A stretch of DNA of 64,000 bases, taken from contig NZ_VZIZ01000031.1 of NCBI RefSeq assembly GCF_009812035.1, positions 1 through 64,000 of the forward strand. The letters are read 5' to 3'. The DNA is from Psychrobacter nivimaris (GTDB lineage Bacteria > Pseudomonadota > Gammaproteobacteria > Pseudomonadales > Moraxellaceae). The translations under genes and the position numbers were made by a program. Below the pieces are notes generated by a model. It saw nothing but the letters and a program-made list of their open reading frames with translations. It was not told the DNA's origin and did no database searches. Shown here piece by piece: positions 38,339-48,000 of this stretch (position 1 is the stretch's first letter; the number at the start of each line of letters is the position of its first letter).

Positions 38339-39520
38339 TTATAAGATAGGCATACTCAGTATAGCTTCTCTAGTAAGGTATTTAGCACATTTACCTTGAG
38401 CATGCATGCTACGCCACAATTTCCCTACTTCGCTTGAAACACTATTCCAAATTATTTTGCTATCATCTTTAGATTTGCTAGACAGCATGTAAACAGAGTC
38501 TGTAAAAATTTGATTACCTTCTTTCACAATAGACTCTCTATTCAATGCCCTTTTTCCTACTCTTGGTATCAAAATATCGTTAATATTCGCACTTTTAAAA
38601 ATTTTAGATTGTTGCTTATTATTTAAAAATAAAAAAGGCTCTTTTAGATCCGTAGTATGAATAGATTCTAAATCTAGGTGGTCAAAATGTAGTTTACTAT
38701 GACTCCCACGTACTAAAGAAGAGTTTAAGTCGCCTATTGTCTTACAGTTGCTATCTACCAAACTATTAATAATTTTTAGTTTATGGTGATACTCGAAGCA
38801 TAAGCTTTTCATAGCTTCATTTCTAGTTACTAGAATTTGGTCAGTGATTCCACCAAAAGCGTCCATTTTCTTTAGACTTATTCTGTGTTTAAACTCATTC
38901 GATGATCTTTTATGAGCTATAACAGCATAGGATTGAACTTCAGTCTTCTCATATATACTATCATCCAAACTTATCACCGATAAGCTGTCAAAACTATTGA
39001 TAAACTTCTTCCGTTGAGGAAAATATTTCTCAAAAGCTACAAAAGGTGCGGAAATTATAAACATCAAAGAAGATTTACAGTTCATTGATGACATTACTTT
39101 GTCTAAGAAGGCTATATCTAACTGCTTGAAACTTGAATTAGAGTTTAGTTCTAAGAAGTAATCGAAACTATAATTAGTTTTTTTCCGACAGAAAGGAGGG
39201 TTACTGATATATAAATTTTTTTTGTTTGAAGGAAGATGTTCATTCAAATAGAAATTTTCATCCAAAACATCAGCAAGGATAGGTTTATGTAGTTTACTTA
39301 ATGTTCTTTCTAGTTGTTTAAACCTATCAACATCAATTTCAACCAAAATTCCATTTGATATCGGTAGTAACGCCGAAAGGTTACCCAAACCAGCCCCCAA
39401 GTCAGCGAAAAAATCATATTTATTTGGAAGAAGTGATACTAAAGACTGCACAATATGAGGAGGAGTATCAACCTGACCCAAATCTTTATCTGACTTGCTC
39501 AGATTACCCATAAGTTCCAT
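38339..39520 (-). CDS. Adenine-N6 DNA methyltransferase (class I, NPPF type)
   Basis: A 393-residue SAM-dependent methyltransferase. Motif X-like DTPPHIVQSLVSLLP precedes motif I FADLGAGLGNLSALLP (about residues 38-53). The catalytic motif IV is NPPF (about 110-113, in ISNPPFCRKK), the amino-methyltransferase form [DNS]PP[YFW]. The order is that of gamma-class or Eco57I/Type I-like adenine methylases. The C-terminal half probably reads the target sequence. No nuclease domain is present and no restriction gene adjoins it on the same strand. A second start, M4, has GGAA close upstream. The gene is AT-rich and lies divergent to the three-gene operon at 39763. Confidence 0.85.
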   Translation of the reverse strand: MELMGNLSKSDKDLGQVDTPPHIVQSLVSLLPNKYDFFADLGAGLGNLSALLPISNGILVEIDVDRFKQLERTLSKLHKPILADVLDENFYLNEHLPSNKKNLYISNPPFCRKKTNYSFDYFLELNSNSSFKQLDIAFLDKVMSSMNCKSSLMFIISAPFVAFEKYFPQRKKFINSFDSLSVISLDDSIYEKTEVQSYAVIAHKRSSNEFKHRISLKKMDAFGGITDQILVTRNEAMKSLCFEYHHKLKIINSLVDSNCKTIGDLNSSLVRGSHSKLHFDHLDLESIHTTDLKEPFLFLNNKQQSKIFKSANINDILIPRVGKRALNRESIVKEGNQIFTDSVYMLSSKSKDDSKIIWNSVSSEVGKLWRSMHAQGKCAKYLTREAILSMPIL

Positions 39521-39578
39521 GTTCAGTCCAAAATTTGTTTTTTAAGTATAGTTGGCCGTATAATATATATTTAATATT

Positions 39579-39600
39579 AATTAACAATTGTATGTTAATT
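39579..39600. promoter_or_regulatory. Inverted repeat in the divergent promoter region (8-bp arms)
   Basis: AATTAACA and TGTTAATT are exact complements separated by ATTGTA. It lies 59 bases upstream of the methyltransferase start on the minus strand, a plausible operator for that gene. Confidence 0.45.
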
Positions 39601-39659
39601 CGGGTAAAGTAAACTAGATCTCTATTCATTATGTTGCTCGTACAGAAATATGTTCTTCT

Positions 39660-39681
39660 TGTTCGTTAAGCTTAATGAACA
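39660..39681. promoter_or_regulatory. 22-bp near-perfect palindrome, candidate operator
   Basis: TGTTC, one base, TTAAGCTTAA, one base, GAACA. Only the two symmetric single bases fail to match, so 20 of 22 positions are palindromic. It lies 81 bases before the start of the phosphoribosyltransferase-like gene. No regulator gene is encoded in the island. Confidence 0.5.
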
Positions 39682-39689
39682 TAAACTGT

Positions 39690-39732
39690 TTGAAATTCAT
39701 TTCATCAGCACTGTACCATTTTTTACATGGTA
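39690..39732 (+). promoter_or_regulatory. Possible promoter of the three-gene operon
   Basis: TTGAAA (39690-39695) and TACCAT (39714-39719) are spaced 18 bases, a passable sigma70 pair. TACCAT is also the left arm of a small inverted repeat with ATGGTA (39727-39732). The call is weak. Confidence 0.3.
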
Positions 39733-39762
39733 TCGGCTATAGTAAAATTTTAGGGCTTTAGC

Positions 39763-40797
39763 ATGGAGCAAACAATCACAAATCTTGACGAACTAGATCA
39801 CTACCTAGGAAGTGACAACTATGAAGACATTCTTGAAGATGAAGAAGCGAGAATTATTGCTAAGCATCGTTTCTTAGTATCTAAGGGTTTAAGTCATATT
39901 AAAATTAGAGATATTGAAAAATGGCTTAAGACATTTCAAAATAAACTATCGCATAGATTTATTTCAGTTTTTTTGTTGCAGAGCATTACTTATAGAAACT
40001 ATGAAATGATGGAAAGTGCCTTTGCTAGAAAAATATCTAAGGATATTAAAAATATTTACGAGGAAGTAAGTCCTTATAAGAGTGATAGCCTTGAAGAATG
40101 GTTGAGACTAATAAGATACTCCAAAATAATAAGTTCACATTCGTTTGCCAATATACATTTTTATTGTATAGATAAGAGAACTAGTAGTGTGACTCAATCG
40201 AGTAACACTATTCTAAGACGACTATCATCTAAAGTCATAAATCATCTACGTATACTTCAAAATATCGATGAAGTGAAAGAAAGTATAAAAGCTAAAAATA
40301 TGGTAGTTTTTATAGATGATTTCTTAGGATCAGGTACTCAAGCTGCAAAATTCTTTAATGATCATGAAATTTTTGAACTTATTGAAATTGATGATGCTAA
40401 CCAAATGCCGTTAATATATATGCCTTTGATGGCAACAAATACTGGTATAGACAACTTAAAATCTGAGTTCCCTAATCTAAGAGTTTTACCATCTGAGATA
40501 ATAGAAGAAGACTCTAAGTTATCAAAGCATCATTCTTTAAGCGATTTCTTACAAACATTTGACTTGGATATAATGAAGATAGATATCGAAGAGCTTTTCA
40601 TAGAAATGCAATCCTCTTACAGTTTTATAAGAAAAAATGCTTGGTTAGGATGGACAAATGCTATGCTTTCCATCGTGTTTGAATGGGGTTGTCCTAATTT
40701 GACGGTGCCATTAATTTATCATGATAATAATAAGCCAACTACAGAAAACCCTGATGGGTGCAATGTAATGTATCCACTCGCTGCTAGGAGAGTGTAG
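39763..40797 (+). CDS. Phosphoribosyltransferase-like protein of a candidate conflict system
   Basis: A 344-residue protein. Residues 181-193, VVFIDDFLGSGTQ, form the PRPP-binding loop of type I phosphoribosyltransferases (hydrophobic strand, two acidic residues, then a small-residue loop). The C-terminus WLGWTNAMLSIVFEWGCPNL followed by TVPLI resembles the 'PRTase-CE' proteins that I recall from surveys of prokaryotic conflict systems. It lacks any nearby purine, pyrimidine or salvage gene. The N-terminal ~120 residues are helical and unassigned. AGGG precedes the ATG. It ends three bases before the ATPase gene, so the two are cotranscribed. AT-rich codon use sets it apart from flanking genes. 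Confidence 0.72.
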   Translation: MEQTITNLDELDHYLGSDNYEDILEDEEARIIAKHRFLVSKGLSHIKIRDIEKWLKTFQNKLSHRFISVFLLQSITYRNYEMMESAFARKISKDIKNIYEEVSPYKSDSLEEWLRLIRYSKIISSHSFANIHFYCIDKRTSSVTQSSNTILRRLSSKVINHLRILQNIDEVKESIKAKNMVVFIDDFLGSGTQAAKFFNDHEIFELIEIDDANQMPLIYMPLMATNTGIDNLKSEFPNLRVLPSEIIEEDSKLSKHHSLSDFLQTFDLDIMKIDIEELFIEMQSSYSFIRKNAWLGWTNAMLSIVFEWGCPNLTVPLIYHDNNKPTTENPDGCNVMYPLAARRV

Positions 40798-40800
40798 GTT

Positions 40801-42735
40801 ATGACAACTGTTGAAAAATTACTCACTAATTTATCTGTTGCTCGTACTGAGTTTAAAGTAAATAACAGAAGCGTATTATCAAGCTTCGTTAAACCACCAT
40901 TTTTTGAGCAAGTAAACATTTTAAATTACGAACATTCAATTGCTTTAGTAGGTGGTCGAGGATCTGGTAAAACAATGTATTTAAGGTATTTCTCACATTG
41001 GACTCAGTTCGGTGATGGTGTGAACGCTCAAATAGATGATTTAAAAAATATAGTTCTCTACTGGAAACCAGATACTATATTCTCTAGAGCAATAGAAAGG
41101 CGTGATTTGAGCCCAATTTTAGAAGACGCCTTTTTTCAATCTTTAATAACCATAGAAATAACCAAAGAAATCATTGGTTTAATTCGGAATACAATTAATC
41201 ATTTTCCATTAGAAGCAGAAGAGATAAATCTAGAGAAGGAAGTTATTGCACTGATAAGTCGCATATATGATATTGAAGTTAATGATATAAAAAATGTAGT
41301 TTTTGAACTTGACCTGTTGTTTCAGACAATATATAGCAATATATTGTCTGGAAATATGCTGAAATCATTAATACCAAATTTATTAATAAGGACAATTCTA
41401 GAAAAATTGAAGAGCTACTCATTATTTAGTAACACTTCGTTTAAAATTTATATTGATGAATTTGAGAACTTTACTTTGAATCAGCAGGCTTTCATAAATG
41501 CGTTAAGGAAGCATTCAGATGGTTTTATAAGTTGGAATGTCGCCTATAAGGCTCACGCCGAGATATCTAATTATGTACACACAAATAGTCAGAATAGTGA
41601 ACAGCTTCAGAAACAGAATGATTATAGAGAAGTTAATATTGATCAAATTATTGAGGATTCTAACAAGTTAGATATTAATAATTTCTTTTCTAAAATACTG
41701 ATGGTAGCTATTGATAAGATAAAATATTCTGAATGTAGTTTTGAACAATCTTCTGAAAATGTAAAAAATATGCTTGTTCATCATACTGTAAGTAGCATAA
41801 TCAAATCTTATTCTAAGGAAAATAGTGGCTTTCTAAGTCGTTTATCCAAGGAACTCCGTACTTCGGACGATGGCTTAGAAGAAGAGTTAGTTCAGAGAGT
41901 CTTGCTAAAACCTGATCTAGCCGTGGCATTGGTAGCTATAAAAGGGCAAAGAAACTTTAAACCAAACTCAATCGATAGATATTTACTAAACAACCTATCT
42001 GACGCCGAAGAAAAAAGTCTAGAAGAGAAGATTCGTCACTATGCTCCATCAGGTGTATTTAAATTAAATATAACTTCTGCTTATAATAATATTCCAATCT
42101 ATAGTGGATTTGATAGGTTTATGATCCTTAGTTCCAGCAATGTTAGACATTTTCTTGAACTTTGCTATCAAACATTTCAACTTCATCTGAAATCAAAAGA
42201 TGGACAACAAAATTTAGAGTTGGATGATTTATTTAATATATCGAACGATACGATGCATAAAGCTGCAAATATAACTAGTGCAAAGCTGTTGAACGAAGTA
42301 ACTTCGTTTGCTCCAATGGGACAAAGATTGAATATAATTGTTCAGAGACTTGGTGAGTTGTTTAGAATAAAGCATCAACTAACTCCAATAACAGAACCAG
42401 AAATCAACCATTTTGGTATAGTGACAGATTCTTTAGACGAACAAATGCAGAAAGTTTTAAACCAAGCTCTATGCTGGAACGTACTTATTCAGCATGAAGT
42501 CACTAAAGAGAAGAACAATATTGATATTAATAAATACGATTACCAACTCAATCCTATTTACGCTCCTGCCTTTGGTATCTCATATAGAAAGATGCACAAG
42601 AAAAAGTTCTCTTCTGAAGAGTTAGATATTCTATTTAATGCTAATAATGAGCAATGGATAAAGTATAGAGACTCGATGGAAAAAAATAATAACAGCATTA
42701 GCTTCAAAGCTGATACACAAGCGGAGCTATTTTAA
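40801..42735 (+). CDS. ORC/CDC6-like P-loop ATPase of a candidate conflict system
   Basis: A 644-residue ATPase. Walker A is GGRGSGKT (51-58). Walker B is FKIYIDEFEN (214-223), with the acidic pair DE expected of a hydrolysing AAA+/STAND-type enzyme. About 150 residues of helical insert separate the two. The C-terminal ~350 residues are helical with no recognised motif. Partner and domain layout recall the ORC-CDC6 ATPases reported beside PRTase-like proteins in bacterial conflict systems (from memory). AGGAG precedes its ATG. Its stop TAA overlaps the next ATG by one base, so translation is coupled to the third gene. Confidence 0.72.
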   Translation: MTTVEKLLTNLSVARTEFKVNNRSVLSSFVKPPFFEQVNILNYEHSIALVGGRGSGKTMYLRYFSHWTQFGDGVNAQIDDLKNIVLYWKPDTIFSRAIERRDLSPILEDAFFQSLITIEITKEIIGLIRNTINHFPLEAEEINLEKEVIALISRIYDIEVNDIKNVVFELDLLFQTIYSNILSGNMLKSLIPNLLIRTILEKLKSYSLFSNTSFKIYIDEFENFTLNQQAFINALRKHSDGFISWNVAYKAHAEISNYVHTNSQNSEQLQKQNDYREVNIDQIIEDSNKLDINNFFSKILMVAIDKIKYSECSFEQSSENVKNMLVHHTVSSIIKSYSKENSGFLSRLSKELRTSDDGLEEELVQRVLLKPDLAVALVAIKGQRNFKPNSIDRYLLNNLSDAEEKSLEEKIRHYAPSGVFKLNITSAYNNIPIYSGFDRFMILSSSNVRHFLELCYQTFQLHLKSKDGQQNLELDDLFNISNDTMHKAANITSAKLLNEVTSFAPMGQRLNIIVQRLGELFRIKHQLTPITEPEINHFGIVTDSLDEQMQKVLNQALCWNVLIQHEVTKEKNNIDINKYDYQLNPIYAPAFGISYRKMHKKKFSSEELDILFNANNEQWIKYRDSMEKNNNSISFKADTQAELF

Positions 42736-43670
42736 TGAAATGCAGCAATTGGTATGAACATAAAGAAGGTGATAACTGGTGTAGTATTCTAGATGAGATT
42801 GACTGTCTTATAGTTGGTAATCACTATGAGATTGACGACAGATGTAAATTCTTAGGTGGCAAATTTGAAGAATATAATAAAAATATATATGTATTCAATG
42901 TTATATATCTTCAAACGGGAACTCCTAAATTCTATCTAGATAACGAAGAAGTATCAGTTACTGATTTGAATAAATTTATCCAAAGTAAAGAAGACAGTCA
43001 ATCACATCTATTGATTGACATCTCTACATTTGATCTTCCTGAACTTTACCATTTTTTAAAGTCATGTAATGATATTTTGACTTTTGCGCATATAGCTTAT
43101 TCTGAACCAAAAGGATACGCTGAAGGTAATACAAAAGATGGATCGAATCTACAAACTAATAGTTTTTTATCAGAAGATGGTAACGGACTTGACTATCTTA
43201 GCTTTTGTGAAATCCTTCCACATAAAGATAAGCGATATTTAATTAGCATAGGTTATGAGTCGCACAGATTAGCAGGTTTTCTCGGTTCTGATGAAATTAG
43301 GATTGAAGACAATAAAGCTGTGATTATTGGGATACCTCCTTTTAATGTAGGATGGGAGAATCACACTATTAGGAATAACTATCAGATATTAGATACGCAT
43401 AATGCAGATATTCATATAGCGCCAGCAGATGATCCAGTCCGTACTTATTTAAGTGTTTTCGAAGCTCATCAAGAGTTAAGATCATCAGAAAACCTAGTGT
43501 TAATGCCTATAGGCCCAAAACCACAAGCATTGGGAATGATTTGGTTTGCAATAGATAAGAATACAGGACCAGTTGCTGAAGTTGGCATTCAGTATGATTT
43601 CGTTCAAAAAGTGCAAAAAAGAACTTCTGGCATTAGCAAAGTCCATGTTTGGGACTTTAAATTTAGATAG
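42735..43670 (+). CDS. Unrecognised third protein of the island operon
   Basis: I do not recognise this 311-residue protein. It has no signal peptide or membrane segment. Segments that look conserved by composition are HLLIDISTFDLPELYHFL (about 92-109), AYSEPKGYAEG, IGYESHRLAGFLG (about 171-183), GIPPFNVGWENHT and NLVLMPIGPKPQALGMIWFA (about 254-273). No nuclease, deaminase, hydrolase or Toprim motif is evident. Translation is coupled to the ATPase through a TAATG overlap, with GGAG ten bases upstream, so it is a true operon member. It might be the effector or the sensor; the sequence does not say which. Confidence 0.7.
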   Translation: MKCSNWYEHKEGDNWCSILDEIDCLIVGNHYEIDDRCKFLGGKFEEYNKNIYVFNVIYLQTGTPKFYLDNEEVSVTDLNKFIQSKEDSQSHLLIDISTFDLPELYHFLKSCNDILTFAHIAYSEPKGYAEGNTKDGSNLQTNSFLSEDGNGLDYLSFCEILPHKDKRYLISIGYESHRLAGFLGSDEIRIEDNKAVIIGIPPFNVGWENHTIRNNYQILDTHNADIHIAPADDPVRTYLSVFEAHQELRSSENLVLMPIGPKPQALGMIWFAIDKNTGPVAEVGIQYDFVQKVQKRTSGISKVHVWDFKFR

Positions 43671-43796
43671 TATGCTTTGGTTGATTGCTGACAAATTAGT
43701 AGTGGTGTTTTGCTAAATGCGTACACTTACTTCAACAGACTTGATTATCTTCAATATCGAACGATTAAAGTCTGCTAATAGAAAGTTTTCAACGGT

Positions 43797-43937
43797 CTAC
43801 AGATTCAGATTTAACCACCTCTCAGCAGTCTTTATATCCCAGCCTTTATGCTCAGCATAGCTTTCTAGCTGATCGGTACTGATTTTACCGACGTTGAAGT
43901 ATTCACTATCAGGATAATAGTAATAAAAACTATCACT
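43797..43937 (-). pseudogene. metH': Diverged remnant of the 3' end of metH
   Basis: On the minus strand this stretch reads in frame as [20 protein letters not shown], then YAEHKGWDIKTAERWLNLNL and a stop. It matches the last ~47 residues of MetH (stop at 45064) with only scattered changes. By eye about 83% of nucleotides match over the best 122 bases, too different for a fresh duplication. There is no start codon or ribosome site, so it is not a gene. It begins right at the stop codon of the symporter gene. Confidence 0.88.
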
Positions 43938-44866
43938 TAACGAGCATCTCTTTTGGCAAAGATATTAGCAACCAATGCACCACTAAAGTTATGCCATACA
44001 CTAAATATTGCACTAGGTAAGGCAGCGACAGGGTTGAAATAAGTCGCCGCAAGGGCAGCGCCCAGACCAGAGTTTTGCATGCCCACCTCAATCATAATGG
44101 CGCGGCGTTGTTTCTCAGTGAAGCCGGACAAGCGAGCGATTCCATATCCTAAGGTATAACCCATCATATTATGTAAGGCAACGACTATAAAGACGATCGC
44201 ACCACTATCTAAGATGGTCGCTTTAGACACGGCTACCACCGCCGCTATAATGATAGAAATACCCAATACCGATATCATCGGCAATACCTCGGTGACAAAC
44301 TCGATCTTTTTACCCAAAAACTTATGGAAGATAACACCCAATAAAATAGGTAAGATGACGATTTTAGTAATGGTCATCATCATACTGGCCAAATCAATAT
44401 CAATCAGCTGACCGGCAAATACGTTTAATAGAATAGGGGTCAGAAAAGGTGCAAGCAGGGTAGAGATAGAAGTAATAGCCACACTCAAAGCTACATCGCC
44501 TTTGGCTAAGAACGTAATCACATTACTAGAAGTACCACCCGGGCAACAACCTACCAAGATAACACCGACTGCGATTAAAGGATCAAGGTTGAAGATGACC
44601 GTTAATAGGTAAGCGATCAAAGGCATGAGCGTGAACTGTGCTAATAGCCCTACCAGTACAGGCTTTGGTCGTTTGACAATTTCTAGGAAATCTTCCGTTT
44701 TGAGTGTCATGCCCATCCCAAACATAATGATGCCAAGTATGGGAACGATTAAAAAAGCCAACGAGGCAAAAAATGCAGGAAAAATAAATCCCAAAACAGC
44801 ACTGACCAATGCCCAAATTGCAAAAGTTTTGCCAATCCAACTAGAAAGTAATGCAATCTGATTCAT
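43937..44866 (-). CDS. Bile acid:sodium symporter-family (BASS) transporter
   Basis: A 309-residue membrane protein with nine or ten hydrophobic segments. Family signatures are VGCCPGGTSSNVITFLAKGD (about residues 110-129) and EVGMQNSGLGAALA (about 260-273), which form the crossing-helix sodium and substrate site. The frame is open to 45022, but MNQIALLSSWIGKTF at 44866 matches the family start. BASS members carry bile acids, pantoate and other organic anions with Na+; bacteria with this gene rarely meet bile, so the substrate is unknown. It lies between two copies of the metH 3' end and so may have arrived by recombination. Confidence 0.9.
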   Translation of the reverse strand: MNQIALLSSWIGKTFAIWALVSAVLGFIFPAFFASLAFLIVPILGIIMFGMGMTLKTEDFLEIVKRPKPVLVGLLAQFTLMPLIAYLLTVIFNLDPLIAVGVILVGCCPGGTSSNVITFLAKGDVALSVAITSISTLLAPFLTPILLNVFAGQLIDIDLASMMMTITKIVILPILLGVIFHKFLGKKIEFVTEVLPMISVLGISIIIAAVVAVSKATILDSGAIVFIVVALHNMMGYTLGYGIARLSGFTEKQRRAIMIEVGMQNSGLGAALAATYFNPVAALPSAIFSVWHNFSGALVANIFAKRDAR

Positions 44867-45063
44867 AGCTGTCTCAAAATAATAAAGTAGACAATAATCT
44901 AGCATGGTTCTTGTCAGTAAATGATAAAAGTATTTTGCTATGAACGTAGCGATAAGTTTGCTGATAACAAATAAAGGATGCGCCATAAAAAATGGCTTAC
45001 CCATATTAAATAAGTAAGCCAAAAAATAACTATCAGGTTTCTATAACTTTATTAGCCAATCGA

Positions 45064-48000
45064 CTATAAATTCGGATTTAACCACTTCTCAGCTGTCTTC
45101 ATATCCCAGCCTTTACGCTCAGCATAACTCTCTAACTGATCACGGCTAATTTTTCCGACGTTGAAATACTCACTATCAGGATGCGAGTAATAGAATCCGC
45201 TGACCGATGACGCAGGCCACATCGCATAGCTTTCAGTTAGCGTCGTACCAATAGCATCGACCGTACCGAGCCAATCAAACAATTTGCCTTTTTCGGTATG
45301 CTCAGGACAGGCAGGGTAGCCAGGCGCAGGGCGTATACCGACGTATTTCTCTTTGATCATCTCATCATTGGTAAGTGACTCGGTCGGCTGATAGCCCCAG
45401 TACTCTTTACGAATGAGCTCATGTAAATGCTCGGCGAAGGCTTCGGCTAAGCGGTCAGACAGTGCCTGTACCATGATGGCATTATAGTCATCGCCTGCTG
45501 CTTTATATTGCTCAGCAAGCGCTTCTGTACCGACGATTGAGACGGTAAAGCCGCCTAAGTGATCGGTATGCGTCTCTGATGGCGAGATAAAGTCTGCCAA
45601 GCTAAAGTTTGGCTTACCACTTGCCTTGTCGCTTTGCTGACGTAAATGCTCAAACTGATACGCTGGGCTGCCACCATTTTGTGGGTCATTATCATATACA
45701 GTCACGGTGTCTGCGCCAGTGCGGCGAGCAGGCATGAGTTTAAACACCCCTTTGGCTACGATCGATTTCTCATCAATCATCTTTTGTAGTAACTCTTCGG
45801 CATTTTCAAACAGATCGCGCGCTGCTTCACCGACCACATCATCTTGCAATATTTTCGGGTATTTACCGGTCAGGCCCCAAGAGATGAAGAATGGTGTCCA
45901 GTCAATATAAGGTAGCAAATTGCTGATTGGATAGTCATCCAATATGACTTGTCCTAGCTTATTTGGCACTGGTGGCACATAGGTTTCCCAGTCGTACTGA
46001 AAGCCAATCTTGACCGATTCGGCATAGGTGACTTTGGCAGCTTTTGGTTGACGCTTAGCCAGACGCTCACGCACTTTAACATATTCTTCACGTGTCTCAT
46101 CGATGAGTGCTTGACGATGCTCTTTTGATAGCAATTTGGTCACCACGCCGACTGAGCGCGAAGCGTCCGATACATAGATGACGCCATCGTTTTGATATTG
46201 CGGCTCGACCTTGACAGCAGTATGCGCTTTCGACGTCGTTGCACCGCCGATCATTAATGGTAGTGTCATGCCGCGCTCTTGCATCTGCTTGGCGACATAG
46301 ACCATCTCATCGAGACTTGGAGTAATTAGACCAGACAGACCGATGATATCAACTTTCTCTGCGATGGCAGTATCGAGGATTTTTTCACATGGCACCATGA
46401 CGCCCAGATCGACGATATCATAGCCATTACAGCCAAGCACCACACCGACGATGTTTTTGCCGATATCATGCACGTCGCCTTTGACGGTTGCCATTAGGAT
46501 TTTACCTTTGACTTCGCCTTCGACTTTTTCCGCTTCGATATATGGGTTTAGCCACGCAACAGACTGCTTCATCACGCGGGCAGATTTTACGACTTGCGGT
46601 AGGAACATTTTACCAGCACCGAATAGGTCACCGACGATATTCATACCGTCCATGAGCGGCCCTTCGATGACTTCTAGCGGTTTAGGGTACTTCTCCCATG
46701 CTTCTTTGGTATCCGCTTCGATAAAGGTCGTCACGCCTTTGACCAGTGCGTGGGCGATACGTTCTTCTACCGTGCCTTCGCGCCAGCTCATATCGACAGT
46801 ACTGTCTTTTTTCTTGCCGCCATCTTGGTAGTTTTCAGCGACCGTCATCAGACGCTCAGTCGCATCTTGACCAGTTTCACCTTGATTGCGGTTGAGCATC
46901 ACATCCTCAATGGCGTCGCGCGCCTCTTTGGGGATGTCGTCATAGACCTCGAGCATGGCAGGGTTGACGATGCCCATCGTGAGGCCGTTTTGGATCGCGT
47001 GGTACAAAAACACCGAGTTGATCGCTTCACGGATGGGGTTGCCGCGAAAGCTAAAGGAGACGTTGGACACGCCGCCTGAGACCATGGCATTGGGCAAGTT
47101 TTGGGTGATCCAGCGTGTGGCGTTGATGAAGTCTGCGCCGTAGTTGTTGTGCTCGGTGATGCCTGTGGCGACTGCAAAGATATTGGGGTCAAAGATGATG
47201 TCTTCACTAGGGAAGCCCACTTCATCGACCAGTACGTCATAGCTACGCTTGGATATCTCGATTTTGCGCTCGTAGGTGTCCGCTTGTCCGTCTTCATCAA
47301 ATGCCATGACGATAATCGCGGCACCATAACGCATGCATAATTTGGCTCGCTCAACGAACTCAGCATGGCCTTCTTTTAGCGAGATAGAGTTGACGACCGA
47401 TTTACCCTGCGTACGTTTAAGACCTTCTTCGATAATGTCCCATTTAGATGAGTCGATCATCAGTGGCACACGGCTGATATCTGGTTCGCCTGAAACCAAG
47501 TTGACGAAGTGAATCATCGCTTGCTTGGAGTCAAGCATGCCTTCGTCCATATTGATATCGACGATTTGCGCGCCGCCCTCGACCTGATCACGCGCGACAT
47601 CGAGTGCTTCGGTATAGGCCTCGGTTTTAATCAAACGTAGGAATTTTTTAGAGCCTGTGACGTTGGTACGCTCACCGACATTGACGAACAAGCTATCAGA
47701 GTTGATGGTAAATGGTTCGAGTCCTGACAAGCGGCAGGCAGGTGCTATCTCAGGGATGACACGCGGCGGATAGTTCGCCACGACTTTAGCGATTTGACGG
47801 ATATGCTCGGGCGTTGTACCACAGCAGCCACCGACGATATTTAAGATACCTGCTTTGGCAAACCCTTCGAGTAGGGCAGCGGTTTCTTCAGCGGTTTCAT
47901 CATACTCACCAAACTCATTGGGCAGGCCAGCGTTTGGATGCGCAGAGACGTAAGTATCAGCGATGTTTGACAATGTCTGAATATGTGGGCGCAGCGCATC

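Noticed and set aside
43797..43937. A small real gene ending in the metH-like segment
   Set aside because: There is no start codon or ribosome site, and the similarity is only to the end of metH, so a relic is the simpler reading.
46451..47340. Several open frames on the plus strand inside metH
   Set aside because: They are antisense shadows of a strong, full-length metH coding sequence.
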